Source of the DNA: Streptosporangium amethystogenes
GTDB taxonomy: Bacteria; Actinomycetota; Actinomycetes; Streptosporangiales; Streptosporangiaceae
Assembly: GCF_000721075.1 (NCBI RefSeq)
Contig: NZ_JOEQ01000017.1
Span: 1-64,000, forward strand
Direction: 5' to 3'
DNA: 64,000 bases
The notes beneath the pieces are model-generated. The model saw nothing but the letters and a program-made list of their open reading frames with translations. It ran no database searches and was not told the DNA's origin. Numbering within the stretch: position 1 is the stretch's first letter; each line of letters begins with the position of its first letter. Made by a program: the position numbers and the translations under genes. Shown piece by piece: positions 17,844 through 27,298 of this stretch.

Positions 17844-18889
17844 ACGGTCACCCTCACCTTCGTGTCGGCGCCGGTGGACGCGGGTGGGGCGCCGCGTCCT
17901 CGGCGGTGGAACACCTTCTCCCTGAAGGTCGGCGACTGCAGCAGGCAGACCAGGGTGACGACGAGCGCCTTGAAGAGCAGCGTCGTCTCCGGCGGCACGC
18001 CGATCGAGTAGATCGTGGTGGTCAGCGTCTGGATGATGAGCGCGCCGAGCACGGTGCCGCCGAGCGAGAACCGGCCGCCCGCGAGCGAGGTGCCGCCGAT
18101 CACGACGGCGAGGATCGCGTCGAGCTCGATCCAGAGCCCGGCGTTGTTGCCGTCGGCGCTGGACACGTTGGAGCTGATCATCAGCCCCGCGATGCCGGCG
18201 CACAGGCCGCAGAACGCGTAGACCACGATGATCAGACCCCGGGAGCGGATGCCCGCCAGACGGCTGGCCTCGGCGTTCCCGCCGACCGACTCGATGAGCA
18301 GGCCGAGGGCGAGGCGCCGGGTGAGGAAGGCGGTCAGCGCGAGCACGACCAGCACGATGAGGATGCAGAACGGCACGGTGAGCCAGTAGCCGCCGCCCAC
18401 CAGCTTGTACGGCACGCTGTTGACGGTGATGATCTGGCCGTCGGTGACCAGCTGGGCCAGGCCTCGCCCGGCGACCATCAGGATCAGCGTCGCGATGATC
18501 GGCTGAATGCCGATCCCGGCGACGAGGAACCCGTTCCACACCCCCAGCACCAGGGAGAGCGCCAACGCCAGGCCGATCGCCGCGAGGACGCCGCCCACCG
18601 CGTTCTGGTCGTCCAGCTCGCTGATCCGCAGGCAGGCGAGCGCCCCGGAGATGGCCACCATCGATCCCACGGACAGGTCGATGCCGCCGGTGGCGATGAC
18701 CAGTGTCATGCCGATCGCCACCAGGATCAGCGGCGCGCCGAAGCGGATGATGTCGATGAGGCTGCCGTAGAGGTGGCCGTCCTTCATCTGTACCGACAGG
18801 AAGCCGTCGGTGAACGCGACGTTGGTCGCCAGTAGCAGGACGAGAATGAGCACCGGCCACAGCAGGCGGTGCCTGGCAAGACGGTTCAT
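17840..18889 (-). CDS. Sugar ABC permease, YtfT type
   Basis: A 349-residue CUT2-class permease. It has the motif ATGGIDLSVGSMVAISGA and about ten membrane spans; QPIIATLILMVAGRGLAQL is characteristic of YtfT. The extended C-terminal tail is soluble and basic. It overlaps both neighbours by 4 bases (ATGA), and should pair with the YjfF-like protein to form the channel. Confidence 0.93.
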   Translation of the reverse strand: MNRLARHRLLWPVLILVLLLATNVAFTDGFLSVQMKDGHLYGSLIDIIRFGAPLILVAIGMTLVIATGGIDLSVGSMVAISGALACLRISELDDQNAVGGVLAAIGLALALSLVLGVWNGFLVAGIGIQPIIATLILMVAGRGLAQLVTDGQIITVNSVPYKLVGGGYWLTVPFCILIVLVVLALTAFLTRRLALGLLIESVGGNAEASRLAGIRSRGLIIVVYAFCGLCAGIAGLMISSNVSSADGNNAGLWIELDAILAVVIGGTSLAGGRFSLGGTVLGALIIQTLTTTIYSIGVPPETTLLFKALVVTLVCLLQSPTFREKVFHRRGRGAPPASTGADTKVRVTV

Positions 18890-20403
18890 GGGCGGGCTCC
18901 GCTGGCGATCGTCTCCATGAGGACGTCGACCGTGAGGTCGTCGTCGTTGGGCAGCTGCGCCACCAGGTGCCGGTCGCGCAGCACGCCGACCCGGTGGCTG
19001 AGCCGGAGCACCTCCTCCAGCTCGGCGGAGATGAACAGCACGGCCATGCCCCCGTCGGACAGGGAGACGACCAGGCGCTGGATCTCGGCCTTGGCCCCGA
19101 CGTCGATGCCGCGGGTCGGCTCGTCCAGGATGAGCAGCCGCGGCTCGACGATGAGCCAGCGGGCCAGCAGCACCTTCTGCTGGTTGCCGCCGCTGAGGTT
19201 GCGCACGAGTTGTTCGGGGTTGGGAGGGTTGATGCGCAGCGCGCCGATGTATTTCTCCACCAGCTCGTCCTGGCGGCGGCGCGGTATGGGCCTGGCCCAG
19301 CCCCGCGCCGCCGCCAGGGCCAGCACGATGTTCTCCCGCACGGTGAGGTCGGCGATCAGGCCCTCGGTCCGCCGGTTCTCCGGGCAGAAGGCGATTCCCC
19401 TGGCGGTCGCGGCGCGCGGGGTGCGCAGCGAGACCGGCGTACCGTCGATCACCACCTCTCCTGCTCCCGCGTGGTCCGCGCCGAAGAGCAGGCGGGCGAT
19501 CTCGGTGCGGCCGGAGCCGAGCAGCCCGGCCAGGCCCACCACCTCGCCCTGGTGAATGGAGAGCGTGAACGGTTGCACGGCCCCCGCCCTGCCGAGTTCC
19601 CTCGCCTCGATGATCACGTCGCCGGTCCGTGCCAGGTCCTTGGGCTTCTCGTCGAGCCGTTCCAGGTCGGCGAGCTCATTGCCGATCATCTTGCCGACCA
19701 GCTCCACCTGGCTCAGCTCGGCGGTGAGGTGCTCACCGACCAGCCGGCCGTTGCGCAGGATCGTCATCCGGTCGGCGATCTCGTAGACCTGGTCGAGGAA
19801 GTGCGAGACGAAGAGGATGGCGATCCCCTCCTCCTTGAGCCGCCGCATCACCCGAAACAGCTGCGCGACCTCCCCCGCGTCCAGGCTGGAGGTCGGCTCG
19901 TCGAGGATGAGCACGCTCGCGGAGATGTCGACGGCCCGCGCGATCGCCACCATCTGCTGCACGGCCGGCGAGTACGAGGACAGCGGCGCCGAGACGTCCA
20001 GGTCGAGGTCGAGCCTGGCGAGCAGCTCGGCCGCGCGCCGGCGTGTCTCACCCCACCGGATGCGGCCGAAGCGGCGCGGTTCGCGCCCGATGAAGATGTT
20101 CTCGGCCACTGAGAGGTTCGCGCAGAGGTTGAGCTCCTGGTAGACGGTGCTGATCCCGGCCCGCTGCGCCTCCAGGGGGCCGGTGAAGGCGATTGGCGCG
20201 CCGGCCAGCTCGATCCGGCCCGCGTCGACGTCGTACACGCCGGTGAGCACCTTGATGAGCGTCGACTTCCCCGCGCCGTTCTCTCCCATCAGCGCGTGCA
20301 CCTCCCCCGGCAGGAGTCTGAAGTCCACACCGGTCAGCGCCTTGACGCCGGGAAACTCCTTGCTGATCCCGATCATCCGCAGGATCGGGTCGGGTTCGGC
20401 CAT
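18886..20403 (-). CDS. Sugar ABC transporter double ATPase, YtfR type
   Basis: A 505-residue protein with two ABC domains, as in RbsA/XylG/YtfR. Domain 1 has Walker A GENGAGKS and Walker B LILDEPTSSLD; its signature is altered to YSPAVQQM. Domain 2 has the degenerate Walker A GLLGSGRTE, signature LSGGNQQK and [13 protein letters not shown], all normal for this class. The ATG at 20403 is where homology begins. It is the first gene of the operon leading to araBDA, yet no binding-protein gene precedes it. Confidence 0.94.
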   Translation of the reverse strand: MAEPDPILRMIGISKEFPGVKALTGVDFRLLPGEVHALMGENGAGKSTLIKVLTGVYDVDAGRIELAGAPIAFTGPLEAQRAGISTVYQELNLCANLSVAENIFIGREPRRFGRIRWGETRRRAAELLARLDLDLDVSAPLSSYSPAVQQMVAIARAVDISASVLILDEPTSSLDAGEVAQLFRVMRRLKEEGIAILFVSHFLDQVYEIADRMTILRNGRLVGEHLTAELSQVELVGKMIGNELADLERLDEKPKDLARTGDVIIEARELGRAGAVQPFTLSIHQGEVVGLAGLLGSGRTEIARLLFGADHAGAGEVVIDGTPVSLRTPRAATARGIAFCPENRRTEGLIADLTVRENIVLALAAARGWARPIPRRRQDELVEKYIGALRINPPNPEQLVRNLSGGNQQKVLLARWLIVEPRLLILDEPTRGIDVGAKAEIQRLVVSLSDGGMAVLFISAELEEVLRLSHRVGVLRDRHLVAQLPNDDDLTVDVLMETIASGARP

Positions 20404-20609
20404 GCGGCTCCCTTTCCTCCCAGGAGACGGGCCGCCCGCGAGGCGGCCCGCCAGGTCAGTTGCGGCGGGTGGGCGGCGCCTTTCCGGCCCGCTCCCGCGT
20501 GAGAATCGTCTTCGTACGAGCCGGCGTCCGCTGCTCCGCCGGCCGGGCGTCCGGTGTTGGTGGGGTGCGCTGGGGCCCGGCTGGACGTTAGCGCTAACAT
20601 CAACGGGCG
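20404..20609. promoter_or_regulatory. Promoter region of the ytfRT-yjfF-araBDA operon
   Basis: A 206-base gap between the repressor stop and the ATPase start. It contains the perfect 12-base operator palindrome at 20587-20598, about 185 bases upstream of the start. No open frame here looks like a gene. Confidence 0.6.
20587..20598. promoter_or_regulatory. LacI-family operator O1
   Basis: GTTAGCGCTAAC is a perfect 12-base palindrome with the central CGCG-like CpG step (AGCGCT) typical of LacI-family sites. Related sites occur at 21664, 21787 and 21928. This copy is positioned to control the transporter-araBDA operon. Confidence 0.75.
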
Positions 20610-21632
20610 TCACGGGTGGACCGGTGCGGTGCTGGCCCTGGCCACGAACCTCGGCGGAACGACATGCCGCTCGTGGGACCATTCCGCGCCCGCCTCCATC
20701 TGCCTGAGCAGCAGTTCGATGCTCCATCTCCCGACCGCCCCGAAGTCCTGCCTGACCGTGGTGAGCGGCGGGGTGAAGAACTCCGACTCCGGGATGTCGT
20801 CGAACCCCACGATGCTGATCTGCTCGGGAACCCGCACTCCCCGCTCGGCGAAGGCACGCAGCGCACCGAGCGCCATCTGGTCGTTGGCGACGAACACCGC
20901 GGTGACACCAGGCACCGCCGCCAGGCGCAGACCCGCCTGGTAGCCGGAGCGCGGGCTCCAGTCACCGGGCAGCGGTTCGGGGATCGGACGGCCCGCCGCG
21001 ACCAGCACGTCGCGCCAGCCCTCGATCCGCCCCTCGACCTCCAGCCAGTCCGGCGGGCCGCCGATGTGCCAGACGGTCTCGTGGCCGAGGTCGAGCAGGT
21101 GCCTGGTGGCCAGCCGGGCACCGTGGACCTGGTCGACGCTGACCACCGACACGTCGCCGGAGTGGCCGCCCTCGACGGCCACCACGGGGATGTCGGTGGG
21201 CACATCGGCCAGCGCCGGGGCGGCCGAGCGCTGCGGCGCGACCACCACGATGCCGTCGACGCCCTGCTCGGCCAGGTAGCCGAGCGCGTCGCGCACTCCC
21301 GCGGTGTCGATGGTCTTGAGGCTGACCATGCTGACGAAGTAACCCGCCGACCTGGCGGCCTGCTCGATGCCGTACACGGTGCTCGCCGGCCCGTACAGGG
21401 TCGTGTCGAAGCTGACCACGCCGAGGGTGCGGGTATGCCTCGTGACCAGGGCGCGGGCCACCATGTTGCGCCGGTAGCCGAGCTCGTGGATCGCCGCCAG
21501 CACCCGGGCGCGGGTCTCGGCACGGACGTTGGGGTGGTCGTTGAGCACGCGTGAGACCGTCTGGTGCGACACGCCGGCCTTCGTGGCGACATCCGCCATC
21601 ACCGGCGGGCGGCGCTCGTGGCTCGGGCTCAC
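20610..21632 (-). CDS. LacI-family repressor of the pentose regulon
   Basis: A 340-residue regulator. The N-terminal helix-turn-helix and hinge are clear (VMADVATKAGVSHQTVSRVLND, then RNMVARALVTRHT), followed by a periplasmic-binding-like sugar domain (LGVVSFDT, IVGFDDIPESEFFTPPLTTVRQ). The GTG at 21632 has AAGGAG 7 bases upstream. An operator lies just in front of it, implying autoregulation. Genes on both sides carry the same sites, so it probably acts as an AraR-like sensor of L-arabinose or a derivative. The effector is inferred. Confidence 0.92.
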   Translation of the reverse strand: MSPSHERRPPVMADVATKAGVSHQTVSRVLNDHPNVRAETRARVLAAIHELGYRRNMVARALVTRHTRTLGVVSFDTTLYGPASTVYGIEQAARSAGYFVSMVSLKTIDTAGVRDALGYLAEQGVDGIVVVAPQRSAAPALADVPTDIPVVAVEGGHSGDVSVVSVDQVHGARLATRHLLDLGHETVWHIGGPPDWLEVEGRIEGWRDVLVAAGRPIPEPLPGDWSPRSGYQAGLRLAAVPGVTAVFVANDQMALGALRAFAERGVRVPEQISIVGFDDIPESEFFTPPLTTVRQDFGAVGRWSIELLLRQMEAGAEWSHERHVVPPRFVARASTAPVHP

Positions 21633-21663
21633 GGTCGGCTCCTTCTGGTGGCTTGGCACAGAC

Positions 21664-21677
21664 TGTGAGCGCTAACA
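21664..21677. promoter_or_regulatory. LacI-family operator O2
   Basis: TGTGAGCGCTAACA is a palindrome with one mismatched pair, 31 bases upstream of the repressor start codon. The position fits autorepression. Confidence 0.75.
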
Positions 21678-21786
21678 ACACCTCGCGTCAAGCACCCGCC
21701 ACATTGCATTCTGGTTACACGGAAACCATTCGTTAACACCTACTTGACGGCACCGCCATCACGCCCTTAACTGTCCCATACCCCGT

Positions 21787-21800
21787 TGTTAACGCTCACA
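21787..21800. promoter_or_regulatory. LacI-family operator O3
   Basis: TGTTAACGCTCACA, identical to O4 and close to O1 and O2. It lies between the divergent repressor and sugar-binding-protein genes. Confidence 0.75.
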
Positions 21801-21927
21801 TATCCTCCGGGAAGGTCTTCATGACGCGAGGACTTCTGACCGCCCGGGGGTTGACAGCCGGCCGACTCCGGCATCCGATGTCTCGTCACACAGCCGGCCG
21901 GATCCACGCGGCGTCCCGCGCCGCCGC

Positions 21928-21941
21928 TGTTAACGCTCACA
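21928..21941. promoter_or_regulatory. LacI-family operator O4
   Basis: TGTTAACGCTCACA, identical to O3 and 141 bases from it. That spacing is about 13.5 helical turns, so looping between the two would need some twist. It lies about 205 bases upstream of the binding-protein start. Confidence 0.75.
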
Positions 21942-22145
21942 GAATTGCTCAGGGACCTGCCCGCGGACCTGTTCACGGACCTGTTCACGGACGGTGCGGC
22001 GAGCCGGGTCACGGCCCCGAAGGAACGCACCCCGGTGGCGGCACGCACCGCCCGACCACCCGCTGCTCCCGGGAAGCGCCACCTCCCACCTCTCCCGCGG
22101 CCCTCCCCCGGCCAGGGCCCCGGACCCCCACACTGGAGGTATTCG

Positions 22146-23282
22146 ATGAAGTTCGCGAAGCTGGTCACCTTCTCGGTGAGCCTGGCTCTCGCCATGGGAG
22201 TGACGGCCTGTGGCTCAAGCGTCAAGACCGTCGACCAGGGCGCGTCGGAGGCCGCCTCCGCGGCGCCCGCCGACACCCTGGTCGGCGTCACGATGCCGAC
22301 CAAGTCCTCCGAGCGCTGGATCCACGACGGTGACAACGTCAAGAGCGCCCTGGAGAAGCTGGGCTACAAGGTCGACCTGCAGTACGCGGAGAACGACATC
22401 CCCACGCAGGTCAACCAGATCGAGAACCAGATCACCAAGGGCGCCAAGCTGCTGATCATCGCCTCGATCGACGGCACCGCCATCACCACGCAGCTCCAGC
22501 AGGCGGCCGACAAGAAGATCCCGGTGATCGCCTACGACCGCCTCATCCGCAACTCGCCGAACGTCGACTACTACGCCACCTTCGACAACTTCAAGGTGGG
22601 CGTGCAGCAGGCGACCTCGCTCCTGGTCGGTCTGAAGCTGAAGAAGGAGGACGGCTCCGAAGGCGACGCCAAGGGCCCGTTCAACATCGAGATCTTCGCC
22701 GGCTCACCGGACGACAACAACGCCACCTTCTTCTACAACGGCGCGATGGAGACCCTGAAGCCGTACATCGACTCCGGCACCCTGGTCGTCAAGAGCGGCC
22801 AGACCGACTTCAAGACCGTCGCGATCCTGCGCTGGGACCCGGCCACCGCGCAGAAGCGGATGGAGGACCTGATCACCAAGTCCTACTCCGGCAAAACCCT
22901 GGTCGACGGCGTGCTCTCCCCGTACGACGGTCTGTCCATCGGCATCCTGTCGGCGCTGAAGAGCAGCGGCTACGGCACCGCCGGCCAGCCGTACCCGATC
23001 GTGACCGGCCAGGACGGCGAGGTCGCCTCGGTCAAGTCGATCATCGCGGGCGAGCAGTACGCGACGATCTACAAGGACACCCGTGAGCTGGCCGCCGTCA
23101 CCGTCGAGATGGCCGACGCGGTGCTCAAGGGCGGCAAGCCCGAGGTGAACAACACCGAGGACTACGACAACGGCAACAAGGTCGTCCCGTCCAACCTGCT
23201 GGAGCCCGTGATCGTCTACAAGGACAACTACAAGAAGGTCCTCGTCGACTCCGGCTACTACACCGAAGACCAGCTCAAGTAG
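22146..23282 (+). CDS. chvE: Sugar-binding lipoprotein, ChvE type
   Basis: A 378-residue periplasmic-binding-protein-fold lipoprotein. It has a signal peptide with lipobox VTAC (Cys22), then the Peripla_BP_4 domain: [36 protein letters not shown] and [14 protein letters not shown]. These match the ChvE/multiple-sugar-binding group for L-arabinose, xylose, galactose and glucose. GGAGG lies 7 bases before the ATG. It is followed by an intercistronic hairpin and the ATPase and permease genes. It might also serve the binding-protein-less YtfRT-YjfF importer across the control region. Confidence 0.92.
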   Translation: MKFAKLVTFSVSLALAMGVTACGSSVKTVDQGASEAASAAPADTLVGVTMPTKSSERWIHDGDNVKSALEKLGYKVDLQYAENDIPTQVNQIENQITKGAKLLIIASIDGTAITTQLQQAADKKIPVIAYDRLIRNSPNVDYYATFDNFKVGVQQATSLLVGLKLKKEDGSEGDAKGPFNIEIFAGSPDDNNATFFYNGAMETLKPYIDSGTLVVKSGQTDFKTVAILRWDPATAQKRMEDLITKSYSGKTLVDGVLSPYDGLSIGILSALKSSGYGTAGQPYPIVTGQDGEVASVKSIIAGEQYATIYKDTRELAAVTVEMADAVLKGGKPEVNNTEDYDNGNKVVPSNLLEPVIVYKDNYKKVLVDSGYYTEDQLK

Positions 23283-23292
23283 GAGCACCGGC

Positions 23293-23322
23293 GCCACCCC
23301 CGCGAGCGTCCGCGGGGGTGGC
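23293..23322 (+). terminator. Intercistronic hairpin between chvE and gguA
   Basis: A perfect 12-base stem (GCCACCCCCGCG with CGCGGGGGTGGC) and 6-base loop, starting 10 bases after the binding-protein stop. Such elements often protect or terminate the binding-protein message so it is made in excess over the ATPase and permease. Confidence 0.75.
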
Positions 23323-23356
23323 GGGGCTCCCGGAAGACGCCGAGGAGGCGGACGGC

Positions 23357-24886
23357 TTGACCGACGACATACTCCGGATGCGCGGGATCACCAAGACGTT
23401 CCCGGGTGTCAAAGCCCTGCAGGACGTCAACCTGGCGGTACGCAGGGGCGAGATACACGCGATCTGCGGGGAGAACGGCGCCGGGAAGTCGACGCTGATG
23501 AAGGTCCTGTCCGGCGTGTACCCGCACGGTTCGTACGACGGCGAGATCTTCTTCGACGGCGAGCCGTGCCGCTTCTCCGACATCAGGGACAGCGAGCGGC
23601 ACGGCATCGTGATCATTCACCAGGAGCTGGCGCTCAGCCCGTACCTGTCGATCGCCGAGAACATCTTCCTCGGCAACGAGCGGACCAGCCGCGGCCTGAT
23701 CGACTGGAACCGGACCAACGCCGAGGCCGCCGAGCTGCTGGAACGGGTCGGGCTACGCGAGAACCCGGTGACACGCGCGATGGACGTCGGGGTCGGCAAG
23801 CAGCAGCTGGTGGAGATCGCCAAAGCGCTGTCCAAGCAGGTCAGACTGCTCATCCTCGACGAGCCGACCGCCTCGCTCAACGACGAGGACTCCGCGCACC
23901 TGCTCGACCTGCTGCGAGGGCTGCGCGAGGAGGGCATCACCTCGGTGATCATCTCGCACAAGCTGAACGAGATCCAGGCCATCGCCGACTCCACCACGAT
24001 CCTGCGTGACGGCCGGACGATCGAGACCCTGGACATGAGCGGCGAGGAGGTCACCGAGGAGCGCATCATCGCCGGCATGGTGGGCCGCGACCTCGAACAC
24101 CGCTTCCCGCCGCACGAGCCGAAGATCGGCGAGGAGGCGTTGCGGATCGAGGACTGGACGGTGCACAGCCCCAGCCAGCACGACCGCGTCGTCGTCTCCG
24201 GCGCCAACCTGACACTGCGCCGCGGCGAGATCGTCGGCCTGGCCGGCCTGATGGGCGCCGGCCGCACCGAGCTGGCGATGAGCGTGTTCGGCCGGAGCTA
24301 CGGGGTTGGCATCTCCGGCCGCGTCTACAAGAACGGCGGGGAGATCCAGCTCCGCACGGTCGGCGAGGCGATCGGCCACGGGCTCGCGTACGCCACCGAG
24401 GACCGCAAGCGGTACGGCCTCAACCTGATCGACGACATCAAGCGGAACGTGTCGGCCGCCGCACTGGGGAAGCTGGCCAGGCGCGGCTGGGTCGACGACA
24501 ACAAGGAGTACCAGGTCGCCGACGGCTTCCGGGAGAGCATGAACATCAAGGCCCCCAGCGTGCTGTCGGTCACCGGGAAGCTCAGCGGCGGCAACCAGCA
24601 GAAGGTGGTGCTGTCGAAGTGGATCTTCACCGACGCCGACGTGCTGATCCTCGACGAGCCCACCCGCGGCATCGACGTGGGCGCCAAGTACGAGATCTAC
24701 TCGATCATCAACCGGCTCGCCGACCAGGGCAAGGCCATCCTGGTCATCTCCTCGGAGCTGCCCGAGTTGCTCGGCGTCTGCGACCGCGTCTATGCCATGT
24801 CCGCCGGCCGCATCACCGGTGAGGTCTCCCGGGCCGAGGCCACCCCTGAGCGGCTCATGCAGCTCATGACCAAGGAAAAGGAGTAA
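23357..24886 (+). CDS. gguA: Sugar ABC transporter double ATPase, GguA/MmsA type
   Basis: A 509-residue CUT2 ATPase with two ABC domains. Domain 1 has Walker A GENGAGKS and [10 protein letters not shown]; domain 2 has the degenerate GLMGAGRTE, signature LSGGNQQK and [11 protein letters not shown]. The insertion [17 protein letters not shown] is typical of the xylose/GguA subclass. The TTG at 23357 is preferred because GGAGG lies 8 bases upstream; a GTG 13 codons earlier lies in the hairpin region. It lies 7 bases before the permease gene. Confidence 0.93.
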   Translation: MTDDILRMRGITKTFPGVKALQDVNLAVRRGEIHAICGENGAGKSTLMKVLSGVYPHGSYDGEIFFDGEPCRFSDIRDSERHGIVIIHQELALSPYLSIAENIFLGNERTSRGLIDWNRTNAEAAELLERVGLRENPVTRAMDVGVGKQQLVEIAKALSKQVRLLILDEPTASLNDEDSAHLLDLLRGLREEGITSVIISHKLNEIQAIADSTTILRDGRTIETLDMSGEEVTEERIIAGMVGRDLEHRFPPHEPKIGEEALRIEDWTVHSPSQHDRVVVSGANLTLRRGEIVGLAGLMGAGRTELAMSVFGRSYGVGISGRVYKNGGEIQLRTVGEAIGHGLAYATEDRKRYGLNLIDDIKRNVSAAALGKLARRGWVDDNKEYQVADGFRESMNIKAPSVLSVTGKLSGGNQQKVVLSKWIFTDADVLILDEPTRGIDVGAKYEIYSIINRLADQGKAILVISSELPELLGVCDRVYAMSAGRITGEVSRAEATPERLMQLMTKEKE

Positions 24887-24893
24887 GGGCACG

Positions 24894-26141
24894 ATGAAGG
24901 TCCCGACCCGTGAGACAGCGCCATCGAGCGGCGGCCTTCCGGCGGTACCCGCCAAGGCGCCCGCCGGCCGCTTCTCCGTCAACCTGCGGCAGAGCGGCAT
25001 CTACATCGCCTTCGCGCTGATCATCGTGTTGTTCTCCATCCTGACCGACGGAGAGCTGCTCAGCCCGCAGAACATCTCCAACATCATGGTGCAGAACTCC
25101 TACGTGCTGATCCTGGCCATCGGCATGATCCTGATCATCATCGCCGGTCACATCGACCTCTCGGTGGGCTCGGTGGTGGGACTCACCGGCGCGATCGCGG
25201 CGGTGCTGATGGTCGACATGGACGTGGCCTGGCCGCTGGCGATCCTGGTCACGCTGGTCGCGGGCGCGCTGATCGGGGCCTGGCAGGGCTACTGGATCGC
25301 CTACTTCGGCATACCGGCGTTCATCGTCACCCTGGCCGGCATGCTGGTCTTCAGGGCACTGACCCTGACCGTGCTCGGCAACCAGGGCATCGGCCCCTTC
25401 CCCGACGAGGTGCGGACCCTCGCCAACGGCTTCGTGCCCGGTTTCCTCGGCAACATCGGCCTCGGCCCGCTCGGCGGCGCCGACCTGCTGACGCTGCTCG
25501 TCGGCCTGGCCGCGGTGGCCGGGATCGCCGGCACCCAGTGGCGGGCCCGCCAGGCACGGCTCGGCTACCGGCAGCAGGTCGACGCGCTGCCCCTGTTCCT
25601 GCTGAGGATCGGCGCCGCCGCCGCGGTGGTGATGGTGGTCATCGTGCAGCTCGCCAGGTTCAAGAACCTGCCCTGGGTGCTGGTGTTGCTGGCGATCCTG
25701 GTGCTGGGCTACACACTGCTGACCAACCGCGCGGTCTTCGGCCGCCACATCTACGCCATCGGCGGCAACCTGAACGCCGCGAGCCTGTCCGGCATCAAGG
25801 TGAAGTCCGTCACGTTCTGGATCTTCGTCAACATGGGGGTGCTCGCCGCGCTCGCCGGGATCATCTTCGCCGGGCGGCTGAACCAGGCCGGCCCAACGGC
25901 GGGCAACGGCTTCGAGCTGGACGCCATCGCGGCCGCCTTCATCGGCGGCGCCGCGGTCCAGGGCGGGGTGGGCAAGGTGGTCGGCGCCCTCACCGGCGGC
26001 CTCATCATGGCCGTGATCAACAACGGCATGTCCCTGATCGGCGCGCCCAGCGAGCGGGTCATGCTCTTCAAGGGCCTGGTGCTGCTCGCCGCCGTGGCCC
26101 TGGACGTCTGGACCAAGCGCCGGGCCGGTTCGGCTCGCTGA
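24894..26141 (+). CDS. gguB: Sugar ABC permease, GguB/XylH type
   Basis: A 415-residue CUT2 permease, longer than RbsC, as is usual for the XylH/GguB group. Motifs include AGHIDLSVGSVVGLTGAIAA, IPAFIVTLAGMLVFRAL and YAIGGNLNAASLSGI. About eleven hydrophobic segments are visible, with a central cytoplasmic stretch (WRARQARLGYRQQ). It shares an operon with chvE and gguA, and is presumably the channel for L-arabinose and related sugars. Confidence 0.94.
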   Translation: MKVPTRETAPSSGGLPAVPAKAPAGRFSVNLRQSGIYIAFALIIVLFSILTDGELLSPQNISNIMVQNSYVLILAIGMILIIIAGHIDLSVGSVVGLTGAIAAVLMVDMDVAWPLAILVTLVAGALIGAWQGYWIAYFGIPAFIVTLAGMLVFRALTLTVLGNQGIGPFPDEVRTLANGFVPGFLGNIGLGPLGGADLLTLLVGLAAVAGIAGTQWRARQARLGYRQQVDALPLFLLRIGAAAAVVMVVIVQLARFKNLPWVLVLLAILVLGYTLLTNRAVFGRHIYAIGGNLNAASLSGIKVKSVTFWIFVNMGVLAALAGIIFAGRLNQAGPTAGNGFELDAIAAAFIGGAAVQGGVGKVVGALTGGLIMAVINNGMSLIGAPSERVMLFKGLVLLAAVALDVWTKRRAGSAR

Positions 26142-26161
26142 CCCCGTGCTCCCCACCCCCG

Positions 26162-26180
26162 CCCGCGTCCGCCGCGCGGG
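26162..26180 (+). terminator. Probable terminator of the sugar importer operon
   Basis: CCCGCG (26162-26167) pairs with CGCGGG (26175-26180) across a 7-base loop, 20 bases after the gguB stop. Flanking C-rich and G-rich stretches could lengthen the stem imperfectly. No T-run. Confidence 0.5.
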
Positions 26181-26205
26181 ACGGTGGCGTCCGGGTGTGG
26201 GCCCC

Positions 26206-26221
26206 CTTACCTGAGGGTAAG
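26206..26221 (+). promoter_or_regulatory. Small hairpin in the terC leader
   Basis: CTTACC and GGTAAG form a perfect 6-base stem with the tetraloop TGAG, 32 bases before the terC start codon. I could not match the leader to the manganese-sensing yybP-ykoY riboswitch known to precede some terC genes, so the role is open. Confidence 0.3.
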
Positions 26222-26253
26222 CGAGGGTTCTCAACCGGCTGGAGGGAACACGG

Positions 26254-27291
26254 ATGGCGATCGATTCGATTGGCATGTGGATCGCGGTCGTCGTTCTGGT
26301 GATGGCGCTGCTCGTCCTCGACTTCATGGTGGCGGCGCGCCGGCCGCACGCCGTGGGCATGCGCGAGGCCACCGCCTGGAGCGTCTTCTACATCGGCGTG
26401 GCCATCGCCTTCGGCCTGGTCCTGTGGTGGCTGGCCGGATCGGCGCTGGCGACCGAGTACTTCGCCGGATGGCTGGTGGAGAAGAGCCTCTCCGTCGACA
26501 ACCTCTTCGTCTTCGTCATCATCCTGGCGCGCTTCTCCGTGCCCCCGGAGAACCAGCAGAAGGTGCTGCTCTTCGGGATCGCCACCGCCCTCGTGCTGCG
26601 CGCCGTCCTCATCGCGGTCGGCGCGGCGGCCATCAGCCTCTTCTCCTTCACATTCCTGCTCTTCGGCCTGCTGCTGATCTGGACGGCGATCCAGCTCGTC
26701 CGGCACCGGAACGAGGAGCCCGACATCGAGAGCAACCCCCTGATCCGCTTCATCTCGAAGGCGCTCCCGGTCACCGAGAACCTGCACGACGGCAAGCTCG
26801 TCGTCCGCGAGGACGGAAAACGGATGGTCACCCCGCTGTTCGTGGTCTTCCTCGCGATCGGCAGCACCGACCTGCTGTTCGCCCTCGACTCCATTCCGGC
26901 GGTCTTCGGCGTCACCACGCACCCGCTCATCGTCTTCGCCGCCAACGCCTTCGCGCTGCTGGGGCTACGTGCCCTGTACTTCCTGATCGAGGGCCTGCTG
27001 GAGCGCCTGGTCTACCTGTCGATCGGCCTGGCGGTCATCCTCGGCTTCATCGGCCTGAAGCTCATCCTGGCCTTCCTGCACGAGGACGTCTCCAAGGCCT
27101 TCCCCGAGATCCCGACCCCGCTCTCGCTGATAGTGATCTTCCTGGTGCTGCTGGTCACCGTCGTCTTCAGCCTGCGCAGAGTGCGCGCCCACCCCGAGGA
27201 GCGCGCGCGGGCGGGCACCCTGCACCGGATGCGCCGCAAGGACAGGAACGGGGGCCAGGACGAGGGGCGACAGAGGCGGGACGACCGCTGA
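26254..27291 (+). CDS. TerC-family integral membrane protein
   Basis: A 345-residue protein with about eight membrane spans. The TerC signature is clear: EKSLSVDNLFVFVIIL near residue 75 and STDLLFALDSIPAVFGVT near 205, each with membrane-embedded acidic residues. A charged, Arg-rich C-terminal tail of about 35 residues follows. TerC/Alx proteins are linked to manganese export and tellurite resistance; which applies here is not visible. GGAGG precedes the ATG by 8 bases. It is monocistronic and convergent with the next gene, 7 bases apart. Confidence 0.92.
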   Translation: MAIDSIGMWIAVVVLVMALLVLDFMVAARRPHAVGMREATAWSVFYIGVAIAFGLVLWWLAGSALATEYFAGWLVEKSLSVDNLFVFVIILARFSVPPENQQKVLLFGIATALVLRAVLIAVGAAAISLFSFTFLLFGLLLIWTAIQLVRHRNEEPDIESNPLIRFISKALPVTENLHDGKLVVREDGKRMVTPLFVVFLAIGSTDLLFALDSIPAVFGVTTHPLIVFAANAFALLGLRALYFLIEGLLERLVYLSIGLAVILGFIGLKLILAFLHEDVSKAFPEIPTPLSLIVIFLVLLVTVVFSLRRVRAHPEERARAGTLHRMRRKDRNGGQDEGRQRRDDR

Positions 27292-27298
27292 GACCCCG

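Larger units (their letters stand above)
21633..22145. promoter_or_regulatory. Divergent control region of the pentose regulon
   Basis: A 513-base gap with three of the operators. It also holds three tandem 12-base units at 21953-21988 (GGACCTGCCCGC then twice GGACCTGTTCAC). An open frame from 21945 continues into the binding-protein gene, but its extra 67 codons are not homologous to anything I recognise. No separate gene is supportable. Confidence 0.6.

Noticed and set aside
21953..21988. Three tandem 12-base units that might be a small repeat array
   Set aside because: Only three units without spacers, one of them divergent; not CRISPR-like and too few to call a functional array.
21945..22145. 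N-terminal extension of the chvE-like frame
   Set aside because: The 67 extra codons precede a perfect lipoprotein signal with its own GGAGG site, and they overlap the repeat units of the control region.
26142..26253. Possible yybP-ykoY manganese riboswitch before terC
   Set aside because: Only a 6-base hairpin and a terminator-like stem are visible; the conserved riboswitch core could not be found in this 112-base gap.
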